Positions 1 to 7,533 of a DNA stretch of 64,000 nucleotides are shown here, one piece after another. Position numbers and translations under genes: made by a program. A model generated the notes under the pieces. That model searched no databases. It saw only the letters and a program-made list of their open reading frames with translations, and was not told the DNA's origin. Source of the stretch: Microcystis panniformis FACHB-1757 (GTDB taxonomy: Bacteria > Cyanobacteriota > Cyanobacteriia > Cyanobacteriales > Microcystaceae); contig NZ_CP011339.1 in the NCBI RefSeq assembly GCF_001264245.1, forward strand, positions 5,208,001 through 5,272,000. Reading direction: 5' to 3'. Within the stretch, counting starts at the first letter, position 1, and every line of letters starts with the position of its first letter.

Positions 1-298
1 AACCGTCACCTATTCCCTAGAATCGATCCTTAAGGAAATTAAAGACAGCATCAAGGATGTCAACCAGAAAATCGATACCTTGCAAAAAGAAGTCAATCAG
101 AAAATTGATACTTTACAAAAAGATGTCACCGAGATAAAAATAGCGCAAGCAGAAATCAAAAGCGAAGTTAAAGACTTAAAAGAACAGGTTAGAGACATGA
201 AAGGCACTCAAAAAAATCAAATTTGGGCATTAATTACCCTCTTGGGTGGTTCTTTAATTACCGTCAGTTTGCGCTCGCTATTTACCAATAATCCCTAA
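1..298 (+). CDS. Coiled-coil/C-terminal membrane protein, array member 1 (5' end outside window)
   Basis: Open from the left edge in the frame that starts at base 2, beginning with TVTYSLES as in the other copies, so only the first few codons are missing. Two NQKIDTLQK-type 11-residue repeats lead into a charged coiled coil. A hydrophobic segment (ALITLLGGSLITVSL) and the tail FTNNP end the protein. This C-terminus differs from both main subfamilies below and resembles the solo copy at 15417. Function unknown; the architecture suggests a helical rod anchored to a membrane by its C-terminus. An internal TTG at 80 is not the likely start because homology runs upstream of it. Confidence 0.75.
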   Translation, partial: TVTYSLESILKEIKDSIKDVNQKIDTLQKEVNQKIDTLQKDVTEIKIAQAEIKSEVKDLKEQVRDMKGTQKNQIWALITLLGGSLITVSLRSLFTNNP

Positions 299-366
299 AA
301 TTCCCAATTTTATCTTAGCCAAGTCTCCCACTTTCAAAACTATTGATAACCCTAGTAGTCCAGCAA

Positions 367-762
367 ATGTCCAACGAAACTGTCACCTATTCCCTAGAAT
401 CGATCCTTAAGGAAATTAAAGACAGCATCAAGGAAGTCAATCAGAAAATGGACACCTTGCAAAAAGATGTCAATCAGAAAATGGACACCTTGCAAAAAGA
501 TGTCAATCAGAAAATCGATACCTTGCAAGAAGATGTGAATGATTTAAAGGTAGGACAAGCTAAACTAACCGAGAAAGTCGAAGGGATGGATAAAAGACTA
601 GAAAAAGTAGAAAATGAGCAATACACTCTAGTTAAGGCTATTTCTGACCTACAGGGTTTTCGAGGTCTGATTGTCCCTATCCTTATCGGTGCCATGAGTG
701 CCGCTATCGGTGCAATTATCACCGTTGCTATCCGAATTCTTTTCCTCGGTAACAATCCCTAA
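367..762 (+). CDS. Coiled-coil/C-terminal membrane protein, subfamily A (131 aa)
   Basis: Starts at ATG 367 after a purine-poor leader; an upstream TTG at 343 is in frame but MSNETVTYSLE is the conserved N-terminus of all copies. Residues 1-25 are conserved, then come three consecutive 11-residue repeats of the type NQKMDTLQKDV. A second coiled coil follows (KVGQAKLTEKVEGMDKRLEKVENEQ). The C-terminal 35 residues form a hydrophobic alpha-helix rich in Ile, Ala and Gly and end in LGNNP. No catalytic motif is visible. Nearly identical to the copy at 2067, which has the same three repeats. Confidence 0.8.
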   Translation: MSNETVTYSLESILKEIKDSIKEVNQKMDTLQKDVNQKMDTLQKDVNQKIDTLQEDVNDLKVGQAKLTEKVEGMDKRLEKVENEQYTLVKAISDLQGFRGLIVPILIGAMSAAIGAIITVAIRILFLGNNP

Positions 763-815
763 AATTCTCCAGTCTCACACCCCGAAAACTATTGATAACT
801 TTAGGAGTCTAGCAA

Positions 816-1127
816 ATGTCTAACGAAACTGTCACCTATTCCCTAGAAGCTGTCCTAACCAGAATTGAGAGTAAAATCGACTCCCTTGAAAAACGGATGA
901 ATGAGAGATTTGACAAGATAGAAGACCGGCTAACCAAAGTAGAAATCGGACAGGCCGAACTCAAGGCCGAGTTAAAAGGCGATATTAAAGTATTAGACGA
1001 AAAAATCGAGGGATTAACCGCACGGGTTGGTTATCAGGAGTTCACCAACCGGGGGATTCTGATAGCTTTGGTGGTTGCTGTCTTGGGAGGTGCTGCTAAA
1101 CTTTTTGGTTTTTTCCCCAATCCCTAG
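816..1127 (+). CDS. Coiled-coil/C-terminal membrane protein, subfamily B (103 aa)
   Basis: The shortest B copy. The N-terminus MSNETVTYSLE is shared with subfamily A, but the rest differs: SLEKRMNERFDKIEDRLTKVE, then a Lys/Glu-rich helix, then GYQEFTNRG and a hydrophobic segment (ILIALVVAVLGGAAKLF) ending in PNP. It has one ERFDKV heptad, one SLEKRM block and one LKGDIKVLDEKIEG block, so it serves as the baseline for counting insertions in the other B copies. AGGAG lies a few bases before ATG. Function unknown. Confidence 0.8.
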   Translation: MSNETVTYSLEAVLTRIESKIDSLEKRMNERFDKIEDRLTKVEIGQAELKAELKGDIKVLDEKIEGLTARVGYQEFTNRGILIALVVAVLGGAAKLFGFFPNP

Positions 1128-1212
1128 AACTGGCTCCTAGAAATGGTTACTTCCCTTATGATCATAATAAATAGCTGCTCGAAAAACTCAAAAATCTATA
1201 GGAGTTTAGCAA

Positions 1213-1599
1213 ATGTCTAACGAAACTGTCACCTATTCCCTAGAAGCTGTCCTAACCAGAATTGAGAGTAAAATCGACTCCCTTGAAAAACGGATGAATG
1301 AGAGATTTGACAAGGTAGATGAGAGATTTGACAAGGTAGAAGACCGGCTAACCAAAGTAGAAATCGGACAGGCCGAACTCAAGGCCGAGTTAAAAGGCGA
1401 TATTAAAGTATTAGACGAGAAAATCGAGGGGTTAAAGGGAGAGTTAAAAGGAGATATTAAAGTATTAGACGAGAAAATCGAGGGATTAACGGCACGGGTT
1501 GGTTATCAGGAGTTCACCAACCGGGGGATTCTGATAGCTTTGGTGGTTGCTGTCTTGGGAGGTGCTGCTAAACTTTTCGGTTTTTTCCCCAATCCCTAG
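1213..1599 (+). CDS. Coiled-coil/C-terminal membrane protein, subfamily B (128 aa)
   Basis: Compared with the 103-residue copy it has one extra heptad (ERFDKVD) and one extra 18-residue block (ELKGDIKVLDEKIEGLKG), which gives exactly 25 more residues. Both duplications keep the helical phase of a coiled coil. Otherwise the N-terminal tag, the GYQEFTNRG motif, the membrane segment and the FFPNP end are the same. It follows an 85-base spacer with AGGAG upstream of ATG. Confidence 0.8.
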   Translation: MSNETVTYSLEAVLTRIESKIDSLEKRMNERFDKVDERFDKVEDRLTKVEIGQAELKAELKGDIKVLDEKIEGLKGELKGDIKVLDEKIEGLTARVGYQEFTNRGILIALVVAVLGGAAKLFGFFPNP

Positions 1600-1683
1600 A
1601 ACTGGCCACCAGAGACGTTTACAGCCATTAGGATTATAATAAATGACCGCTCAAAAACCCAAACTGTATAGAGGTATGGCAAA

Positions 1684-2013
1684 ATGTCCAACGAAACTGT
1701 CACCTATTCCCTAGAATCGGTCCTTAAGGAAATTAAAGACAGCATCAAGGAAGTCAATCAGAAAATGGACACCTTGCAAAAAGATGTAAATGATTTAAAG
1801 GTAGGACAAGCTAAACTAACTGAGAAAGTCGAAGGGATGGATAAAAGACTAGAAAAAGTAGAAAATGAGCAATACACTCTAGTTAAGGCTATTTCTGACC
1901 TACAGGGTTTTCGAGGTCTGATTGTCCCTATCCTTATCGGTGCCATGAGTGCCGCTATCGGTGCAATTATCACCGTTGCTATCAGAATTCTTTTCCTCGG
2001 TAACAATCCCTAA
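1684..2013 (+). CDS. Coiled-coil/C-terminal membrane protein, subfamily A (109 aa)
   Basis: Shortest A copy: only one 11-residue NQKMDTLQKDV unit between the conserved N-terminus and NDLKVGQAK. The rest is almost identical to the other A copies, including the membrane helix and the LGNNP end. It sits after a B-type spacer that contains a TATAAT hexamer at 1635-1640, so it may start a new transcript. Confidence 0.8.
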   Translation: MSNETVTYSLESVLKEIKDSIKEVNQKMDTLQKDVNDLKVGQAKLTEKVEGMDKRLEKVENEQYTLVKAISDLQGFRGLIVPILIGAMSAAIGAIITVAIRILFLGNNP

Positions 2014-2066
2014 AATTCTCCAGTCTCACACCCCGAAAACTATTGATAACTTTAGGAGTCTAGCAA

Positions 2067-2462
2067 ATGTCTAACGAAACCGTCACCTATTCCCTAGAAT
2101 CGGTCCTTAAGGAAATTAAAGACAGCATCAAGGAAGTCAATCAGAAAATGGACACCTTGCAAAAAGATGTCAATCAGAAAATGGACACCTTGCAAAAAGA
2201 TGTCAATCAGAAAATCGATACCTTGCAAGAAGATGTAAATGATTTAAAGGTAGGACAAGCTAAACTAACTGAGAAAGTCGAAGGGATGGATAAAAGACTA
2301 GAAAAAGTAGAAAATGAGCAATACACTCTAGTTAAGGCTATTTCTGACCTACAGGGTTTTCGAGGTCTGATTGTCCCTATCCTTATCGGTGCCATGAGTG
2401 CCGCTATCGGTGCAATTATCACCGTTGCTATCAGAATTCTTTTCCTCGGTAACAATCCCTAA
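2067..2462 (+). CDS. Coiled-coil/C-terminal membrane protein, subfamily A (131 aa)
   Basis: Three 11-residue repeats, as in the copy at 367, with near-identical DNA through gene and 3' spacer. This points to recent duplication or gene conversion within the array. The 53-base spacer before it carries TAGGAG as ribosome binding site. Confidence 0.8.
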   Translation: MSNETVTYSLESVLKEIKDSIKEVNQKMDTLQKDVNQKMDTLQKDVNQKIDTLQEDVNDLKVGQAKLTEKVEGMDKRLEKVENEQYTLVKAISDLQGFRGLIVPILIGAMSAAIGAIITVAIRILFLGNNP

Positions 2463-2516
2463 AATTCTCCAGTCTCACACCCCGAAAACTATTGATAACT
2501 TTGGGAGTTTAGCAGA

Positions 2517-2879
2517 ATGTCTAACGAAACCGTCACCTATTCCCTAGAATCGGTCCTTAAGGAAATTAAAGACAGCATCAAGGAAGTCAATCAGAAAATG
2601 GACACCTTGCAAAAAGATGTCAATCAGAAAATCGATACTTTGCAAAGAGATGTAAATGATTTAAAGGTAGGACAAGCTAAACTAACCGAGAAAGTCGAAG
2701 GGATGGATAAAAGACTAGAAAAAGTAGAAAATGAGCAATACACTCTAGTTAAGACTATTTCTGACCTACAGGGTTTTCGAGGTCTGATTGTCCCTATCCT
2801 TATCGGTGCCATGAGTGCCGCTATCGGTGCAATTATCACCGTTGCGATTAGAATTCTTTTCCTCGGTAACAATCCCTAA
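2517..2879 (+). CDS. Coiled-coil/C-terminal membrane protein, subfamily A (120 aa)
   Basis: Two 11-residue repeats, the intermediate state between the 109- and 131-residue A copies. Few point differences from its neighbours (QRDV for QKDV or QEDV, VKTIS for VKAIS). Same C-terminal membrane helix and LGNNP end. Confidence 0.8.
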   Translation: MSNETVTYSLESVLKEIKDSIKEVNQKMDTLQKDVNQKIDTLQRDVNDLKVGQAKLTEKVEGMDKRLEKVENEQYTLVKTISDLQGFRGLIVPILIGAMSAAIGAIITVAIRILFLGNNP

Positions 2880-2932
2880 AATTCTCCAGTCTCACACCCC
2901 GAAAACTATTGATAACTTTAGGAGTCTAGCAA

Positions 2933-3298
2933 ATGTCTAACGAAACTGTAACTTATTCCCTAGAAGCTGTCCTAACCAGAATTGAAAGTAAAATCGACTC
3001 TCTGGAAAAACGGATGGATGAGAAAATCGACTCCCTTGAAAAGCGGATGAATGAGAGATTTGACAAGGTAGATGAGAGATTTGACAAGGTAGAGGACCGG
3101 CTAACCAAAGTAGAAATCGGACAGGCCGAACTCAAGGCCGAGTTAAAAGGCGATATTAAAGTATTAGACGAGAAAATCGAGGGATTAACGGCACGGGTTG
3201 GTTATCAGGAGTTCACCAACCGGGGGATTCTGATAGCTTTGGTGGTCGCTGTCTTGGGAGGTGCCGCTAAACTTTTCGGTTTTTTCCCCAATCCCTAG
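2933..3298 (+). CDS. Coiled-coil/C-terminal membrane protein, subfamily B (121 aa)
   Basis: Baseline B architecture plus one heptad (ERFDKVD) and one 11-residue block (IDSLEKRMDEK), 18 residues more than the 103-residue copy. Two of the three known step sizes therefore occur together here. Membrane segment and FFPNP end are unchanged. Confidence 0.8.
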   Translation: MSNETVTYSLEAVLTRIESKIDSLEKRMDEKIDSLEKRMNERFDKVDERFDKVEDRLTKVEIGQAELKAELKGDIKVLDEKIEGLTARVGYQEFTNRGILIALVVAVLGGAAKLFGFFPNP

Positions 3299-3384
3299 AA
3301 CTGGCTCCTAGGCAAGGCTAGAGGCCTTATGATCATAATAAATGGCCGCTCAAAAACCCGAAAACCCCAGAGGAGTATAGCAAA

Positions 3385-3771
3385 ATGTCTAACGAAACTG
3401 TAACTTATTCCCTAGAAGCTGTCCTAACTAGGATTGAGAGTAAAATCGACTCCCTTGAAAAACGGATGGATGAGAAAATCGACTCCCTTGAAAAACGGAT
3501 GAATGAGAGATTTGACAAGGTAGATGAGAGATTTGACAAGGTAGATGAGAGATTTGACAAGGTAGAAGACCGGCTAACCAAAGTAGAAATCGGACAGGCC
3601 GAACTCAAGGGAGAGTTAAAAGGCGATATTAAAGTATTAGACGAGAAAATCGAGGGATTAACGGTACGGGTTGGTTATCAGGAATTTACCAACCGGGGGA
3701 TTTTGATAGCTTTGGTGGTTGCTGTCTTGGGAGGTGCCGCTAAACTTTTCGGTTTTTTCCCCAATCCCTAG
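3385..3771 (+). CDS. Coiled-coil/C-terminal membrane protein, subfamily B (128 aa), last array member
   Basis: Three ERFDKV heptads (two more than baseline) plus the extra 11-residue SLEKRM block, which gives 128 residues by a different route from the equally long copy at 1213. The array ends here; no further copy is seen before the minus-strand gene at 3828. Confidence 0.8.
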   Translation: MSNETVTYSLEAVLTRIESKIDSLEKRMDEKIDSLEKRMNERFDKVDERFDKVDERFDKVEDRLTKVEIGQAELKGELKGDIKVLDEKIEGLTVRVGYQEFTNRGILIALVVAVLGGAAKLFGFFPNP

Positions 3772-3827
3772 AAGTTACCCCCGATACTTAAACCTAACCT
3801 GAAATGGGAACTTGGGGTTTTGGGGAA

Positions 3828-4241
3828 TTAGGGTTTTGGGGATTTTGGGGTTTTTAGTAGCCATTTATCGGCATTATTAGTCATGATGACGATCAGTCCT
3901 AAAACCTTATTATACTGACCATAAAGTTTTCTACCAGTCTCAATATCTAAATATTGGCATTTAACAGCAAATTTTAACCATACTTGGCTTTCTGCTGCTT
4001 CTGCTTCCGCATCATTTAATCTCAGCAAAAATGAACCCTTATATCGTCTTCTACGCCATGCCTCCGCTAAATTAGCACAGACAGAACGAGAAGAACGTCG
4101 AATTTGATCAATTAATGAATATTTTTCCGACCCAGGAAACTTTTTAGACAGTTCAAAGATTTCCATAGCCAGATTAAAAGCGATTTGATAAACTTCTAGA
4201 TCTTCATGGGTGTTCAGCAATTTCTTAGGTTTTTGCACCAT
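3828..4241 (-). CDS. Four-helix-bundle protein (23S rRNA intervening-sequence protein family)
   Basis: The 137-residue product shows the family signature: an N-terminal LEVYQIAFNLAMEIFELSKKFP helix (first 20 residues diagnostic), then YSLIDQIRRSSRSVCANLAEAW, then a helix with LNDAEAEAAESQVWL. The family forms small oligomeric helical bundles; some members are encoded in rRNA intervening sequences, but many, as here, are free-standing with unknown function. The last residues (KTPKSPKP) are encoded by a T/G-rich simple sequence (GGGGTTTT type), so the C-terminus has probably been extended or replaced by repeat DNA. Confidence 0.8.
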   Translation of the reverse strand: MVQKPKKLLNTHEDLEVYQIAFNLAMEIFELSKKFPGSEKYSLIDQIRRSSRSVCANLAEAWRRRRYKGSFLLRLNDAEAEAAESQVWLKFAVKCQYLDIETGRKLYGQYNKVLGLIVIMTNNADKWLLKTPKSPKP

Positions 4242-4317
4242 AATTCCCCTTTCCTGATGGATGATTCTTACTTTCCCTTATAAATACCTCTTGTCAAACC
4301 TAAATTCAGGAAAATTC

Positions 4318-4432
4318 CCCATCACCCCACCACCCCATCACCCCACCACCCCATCACTACCCCATTCCCCCATCACCCCACCCCCCATCACCCCACTCCC
4401 CCATCACCCCACTCCCCCACTTCCCCAAAAAA
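4318..4432. repeat. C-rich octamer array (CCCCATCA/CCCCACCA)
   Basis: About 115 bases of tetra-C tracts every 7-9 bases upstream of the first pilin. The complementary strand has many closely spaced GGGG tracts and could form G-quadruplexes. It is open in one frame, which extends the pilin reading frame artificially to 4261. Related arrays lie at 5158, 11688, 25432 and 55436. Confidence 0.75.
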
Positions 4433-4518
4433 AATCTTTCCCAAGGGTGATAGGTTTTCTGAAACAGGTGGGTAAGTTGTTTATAGAGAACAAAAAACAC
4501 TTACCAAAGGATATACCC

Positions 4519-5043
4519 ATGAACTCCACCTTCAAATTCAAACTCCTCCAAACTCTCAACAAAAAGAACGGTAACAAAGGTTTCACCCTCATCGAACTCC
4601 TAGTTGTCGTTATCATCATCGGTGTACTCGCCGCCATCGCTCTCCCCAACCTCCTCGGTCAGATAGCCAAAGGCAGACAAGCGGAAGCTCGCACCCACCT
4701 CGGTACCGTTAACCGCGCTCAACAGGCTTACCGCTTAGAACAGGGAAATTTTGGACTATTTACTGCCGCTGCTGGCAGTGTAAGTACCGGCGACTTGCCC
4801 GTATCTATAGAACCTCAATACTATAATTATACCGGACCTACCGCCACCAGTACCACTTCTGCTCTAACTAATGCTTCAGCTATCGGCGCCTTCACCGACG
4901 ATATTCGCGACTACTCTGCTGCGGTATCTCAAGACGCCGATGGTGTTGTCAGAACAATCATCTGTGAAGCAGCTAATCCTACTGCTGGAGTAGCAGCAGC
5001 AACAACTGCTGCTACCTGCACTACTGGTACCCGGGTCAGATAG
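4519..5043 (+). CDS. pilA: Type IV major pilin-like protein (copy 1)
   Basis: Prepilin of 174 residues. A 21-residue basic leader ends in G before FTLIELLVVV, the cut and N-methylation site for prepilin peptidase PilD, with Glu at mature position 5. The long N-terminal helix is followed by the conserved GRQAEARTHLG segment and a variable globular domain. A C-terminal Cys pair (IICEA and ATCTT) probably closes the D-region loop. ATG at 4519 is chosen because it gives a normal leader and follows AAAGGA; the longer frame from 4261 only translates repeat DNA. Role: type IV pili for motility and DNA uptake. The second pilin follows 394 bases downstream. Confidence 0.92.
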   Translation: MNSTFKFKLLQTLNKKNGNKGFTLIELLVVVIIIGVLAAIALPNLLGQIAKGRQAEARTHLGTVNRAQQAYRLEQGNFGLFTAAAGSVSTGDLPVSIEPQYYNYTGPTATSTTSALTNASAIGAFTDDIRDYSAAVSQDADGVVRTIICEAANPTAGVAAATTAATCTTGTRVR

Positions 5044-5157
5044 ATATTCTTCCCAGATTGCCTAAAAGCTTTCTGGCATAATAACCAACAATTGATAATC
5101 TAGCGGAAGGTGGCAGGGAAATTTTCTCTTGGAAACCTTGCGCTTTTGATTTTTTTC

Positions 5158-5410
5158 GGGAAGTGGGGAAGTGGGGAAGTGGGGAAGTGGGGAAGTGGGG
5201 AAGTGGGGAAGTGGGGAAGTGGGGAAGTGGGGAAGTGGGGGAATTTCAACTAAAACCCCAACACCCGAACACCCCAACACCCGAACACCCCAAAACCCCA
5301 ACACCCGAACACCCGAACACCCGAACACCCCAACACCCCAACACCCGAACACCCCAACACCCCCCGCAACGCGCACGCAGTGACCACCCCAACACCCCAA
5401 CACCCAAAAT
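5158..5410. repeat. Composite G-octamer / C-octamer repeat between the two pilins
   Basis: About ten tandem GGGGAAGT octamers (5158-5240) are followed by the short spacer GGGAATTTCAACTAAAA and then by about 140 bases of CCCCAACA and CCCGAACA octamers. A 22-base motif beginning CGCAACGCGCACG is inserted at 5365-5386. The G tracts are spaced by four bases, a strong G-quadruplex pattern. The same order of parts recurs at 11688, and in weaker form at 25432, 31528 and 55436. Confidence 0.85.
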
Positions 5411-5436
5411 ATAGTCAATATTGCCAGGGCCTAACC

Positions 5437-5949
5437 ATGAAATACCTTCTTTTTTCAGCAATCAAATCACAGGCAAAAAAAGCGAGGGGTTTTACTCTAA
5501 TAGAATTGTTAGTAGTGGTGATTTTATTGGGGGTTCTCGCTGCCATCAGTTTACCGAATCTCTTTGGACAAGTCGCTAAGGGTAGGCAAGCAGAAGCGCG
5601 CGCGGCACTGGGATTAATCAATCGCGCCCAACAGGGTTATCGTTATGAAAAAGGGACTTTTGCTACTTTATCTGAACTATCTCTGGAAGCTGCCACTATT
5701 TCCCTAACATTTTATAATATCAGCGAAGTAGGAACTCCCACTCCCAATGCTTTTGGAGCCGCCTATGAATTGGATGCTTTGACTCCATTTGCTGACGATA
5801 TTAAAAATTATGCCGGAGCGTCTGGACAAACGGCAGCCGGGGCCTATACTGGTATTGTTTGCGAGGATGAAACTCCTTTGGAAGATAATGTTTCTACCAG
5901 TAATTCCGCCGGTGTTCTTAGCTGTGTTAATGGCATTGAAATTAATTAA
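5437..5949 (+). CDS. pilA: Type IV pilin-like protein (copy 2)
   Basis: Prepilin of 170 residues. The 18-residue leader (MKYLLFSAIKSQAKKARG) precedes FTLIELLVVV with Glu at mature position 5. The helix and the GRQAEARAALG segment match copy 1, while the distal domain is diverged. A C-terminal Cys pair is present (GIVCEDE and VLSCVNG). ATG 5437 is preferred over the in-frame ATG-like start at 5380, which would translate the C-octamer repeat. Probably a minor or alternative pilin. As I recall, Synechocystis has the same order of two pilins and a conserved hypothetical gene (sll1694-sll1696). Confidence 0.9.
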   Translation: MKYLLFSAIKSQAKKARGFTLIELLVVVILLGVLAAISLPNLFGQVAKGRQAEARAALGLINRAQQGYRYEKGTFATLSELSLEAATISLTFYNISEVGTPTPNAFGAAYELDALTPFADDIKNYAGASGQTAAGAYTGIVCEDETPLEDNVSTSNSAGVLSCVNGIEIN

Positions 5950-6018
5950 AATAACCCCAAAAATCTTTTATTTTTGTTGATAAGTAAATGGTTATAATTA
6001 TGAAGGGCGTGATTTGTC

Positions 6019-6136
6019 GGTTAATTCATCGTAGGGTTAATTCATCGTAGGGTTAATTCATCGTAGGGTTAATTCATCGTAGGGTTAATTCATGAATTAA
6101 CCGCGATGGTAGGGTTAATTCATGAATTAACCCTAC
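6019..6136. repeat. 16-bp tandem repeat GGTTAATTCATCGTAG with palindromic end
   Basis: Four direct copies of a 16-bp unit are followed by two copies of the palindromic variant TTAATTCATGAATTAA. It fills the gap between pilin copy 2 and the downstream gene together with the adjoining palindromic repeat. Confidence 0.85.
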
Positions 6137-6137
6137 T

Positions 6138-6255
6138 TATTAAGGGGGGATAAAGGTTCGATCCCCCCGCCTATCGGCACCCCCCTTATCAAGGGGGGCA
6201 GGGGGGATCGAACCTAAAATCCATGTTTTAATTTAATTAAAACCAGCTACTTACG
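6138..6255. mobile_element. TTAAGTAG-family palindromic repeat (copy 1, one end decayed)
   Basis: Core GGTTCGATCCCCCC, GCCTATCGGCACCCCCC and TTATCAAGGGGGG, then AATCCATG...TTTAATTTAATT and CCAGCTACTTA at the right end. The left end lacks the usual ATTAAAAACTTTC block. Same family as the copies at 17237, 22227, 23840, 51636, 57516 and 62923. Confidence 0.8.
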
Positions 6256-6284
6256 TTACTGATTATTGACTTTTATTTAAAGCT

Positions 6285-7076
6285 ATGGTAGGTGCAAAAA
6301 AATCTCTCAATCTATCCTTACTTAAAACTCTTGGTTTAGTCGCCGTCATCGGTGGACTAATCATGGCTATTGTGGAAATGCAACAGGAAAAGGTGAAAAC
6401 CTTGACCAAAGAAAAGTTATTAGATAGAAATTATCGTCAAGAGTCTCGTCTAGAAAATGCTCAGGTTCAGTTATTAAAAAATATACCTTCCTTTGGCTTT
6501 GACAATATGTTAGCCAATTGGTCAATGTTGCAGTTTATACAATACTATGGCGATGGGGATGCTCGTAGGGAAACTGGTTACGGTTTAAGTCCCGATTTTA
6601 TGGAAATTGTCACCAAAAATGACCCCAAATTTGTCCGCGCCTATTTGATGATGTCTGTCGCTTCTTCCCTGAATGCTGGTAAACCGGAAAGAACCGTTGA
6701 GATTATGAATAAAGGTTTATCAAAAATCACTCCTGATGTCACCGATGCCTATTTTCTTTGGTTATATAAAGGAGTGGATGAACTATTATTTTTAGGTGAT
6801 ATTCCCGCAGCGAAAAAATCCTATCAAATGGCCGCCGATTGGGCGAAAATTGCCGGTAATAAATTTATCGAAAAATCCGCTAGGGGAACAGTAAAATTTT
6901 TAGAAACTAATCCCGATAGTCGCGCGTCTAGAGTCGGTGCTTGGATGTTAGTCTGGATAAATAGCAAAGATGAAGAAACCCGCAGGTTAGCTAAGGAAAA
7001 TATCGAAAAATTGGGCGGTAAATTGGTGATTAATAATAATCAAGTGATGGCAATTCCCCCAAAGATTAGGGTGTGA
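6285..7076 (+). CDS. Membrane-anchored helical-repeat protein downstream of pilins
   Basis: 263 residues. One N-terminal transmembrane segment (LLKTLGLVAVIGGLIMAIV, about residues 12-30) is followed by a soluble region with TPR-like helix pairs (for example FVRAYLMMSVASSLNAGKPE and AYFLWLYKGVDELLF). No catalytic motif. Its position after the two pilins, in the same direction, suggests a pilus-linked role, but 335 bases of repeats separate them, so co-transcription is uncertain. Conserved in cyanobacteria as far as I recall; function unknown. Confidence 0.7.
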   Translation: MVGAKKSLNLSLLKTLGLVAVIGGLIMAIVEMQQEKVKTLTKEKLLDRNYRQESRLENAQVQLLKNIPSFGFDNMLANWSMLQFIQYYGDGDARRETGYGLSPDFMEIVTKNDPKFVRAYLMMSVASSLNAGKPERTVEIMNKGLSKITPDVTDAYFLWLYKGVDELLFLGDIPAAKKSYQMAADWAKIAGNKFIEKSARGTVKFLETNPDSRASRVGAWMLVWINSKDEETRRLAKENIEKLGGKLVINNNQVMAIPPKIRV

Positions 7077-7077
7077 C

Positions 7078-7533
7078 CTATTTTTCATCTTCCCAAAACT
7101 TATGATTTAATAAACCATCAATATCCTCAGCAAAGGGACAAATATCGGGAAAATTAGAGTCTGGATAATCCTCTTTCACCGCTTCTAAAGCTTCTCGATA
7201 ACATTCTTCTAAAATCTCTATCATAAACCTTTTTAAACTAGGAGAATACTTAAATTCCTTCTTCAACTCCTTGCGAAAATTTCTAATTTCAATTTCCCAC
7301 CCCCGATAACAATCGGGAAGAACCACATAACAACGTTTTAATAAATGTTCTAATAAACGAGTTAAAAAATTATCGACCGCTTTGCGTTGACTTTTCCCCA
7401 AAGATTCCACCTCCTCGATCAAATTCTCTAAATCAACCTGAGATAAATCCCCGGATTTTAATTGCTTAACCGTTTTCTCTATCCACAAAGCAAAATCTTG
7501 ATCATACAGATTTTTTACCTTGGCTAAAGTCAT
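7078..7533 (-). CDS. DUF29 family protein
   Basis: 151 residues with the family hallmarks: YDQDFALWIEKTVKQLK at the N-terminus, LENLIEEVESLGKSQRKAV, then LLEHLLKRCY and a C-terminal segment with CPF. DUF29 proteins are small helical proteins, abundant and often multicopy in cyanobacteria, with no established function. It converges on the gene ending at 7076, with a one-base gap. Confidence 0.88.
   Translation of the reverse strand: MTLAKVKNLYDQDFALWIEKTVKQLKSGDLSQVDLENLIEEVESLGKSQRKAVDNFLTRLLEHLLKRCYVVLPDCYRGWEIEIRNFRKELKKEFKYSPSLKRFMIEILEECYREALEAVKEDYPDSNFPDICPFAEDIDGLLNHKFWEDEK

Larger units (their letters stand above)
299..3384 (+). repeat. Intergenic spacers of the coiled-coil array, two types
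   Basis: Spacers after A genes are 53-54 bases and near identical to each other (AAAATTCTCCAGTCTCACAC, then CTATTGATAACTTTAGGAGT). Spacers after B genes are 84-86 bases, begin AACTGGC and contain (C/T)ATAATAAAT, a possible -10 box. Because the spacer type follows the upstream gene, the duplicating unit appears to be gene plus 3' spacer. The span given covers all spacers between copies and is not one continuous repeat. Confidence 0.6.

Noticed and set aside
507..755. Repeated 82-codon open frames antisense to the A genes
   Set aside because: They recur because the sense genes are duplicated; the antisense products are Ser/Ile-rich and have no independent support.
1..3771. Assignment of the array to phage holins or XhlA-type hemolysins
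   Set aside because: Small size, coiled coil and a C-terminal hydrophobic helix are similar, but no lysis genes or phage genes are nearby and no diagnostic motif is seen.
4261..4518. Longer start for the first pilin
   Set aside because: It would add 86 residues encoded by C-rich repeats and destroy the prepilin leader; ATG 4519 gives a normal leader.
5158..5410. Long open reading frames in several frames through the octamer repeats
   Set aside because: The frames exist because the 8-bp units contain no stop codon; products are pure low-complexity repeats with no start signals.
6019..6136. Possible CRISPR array (regular 16-bp units)
   Set aside because: Units are directly adjacent with no unique spacers and no cas genes occur in the window. 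The same reasoning excludes the 7- and 8-bp arrays.
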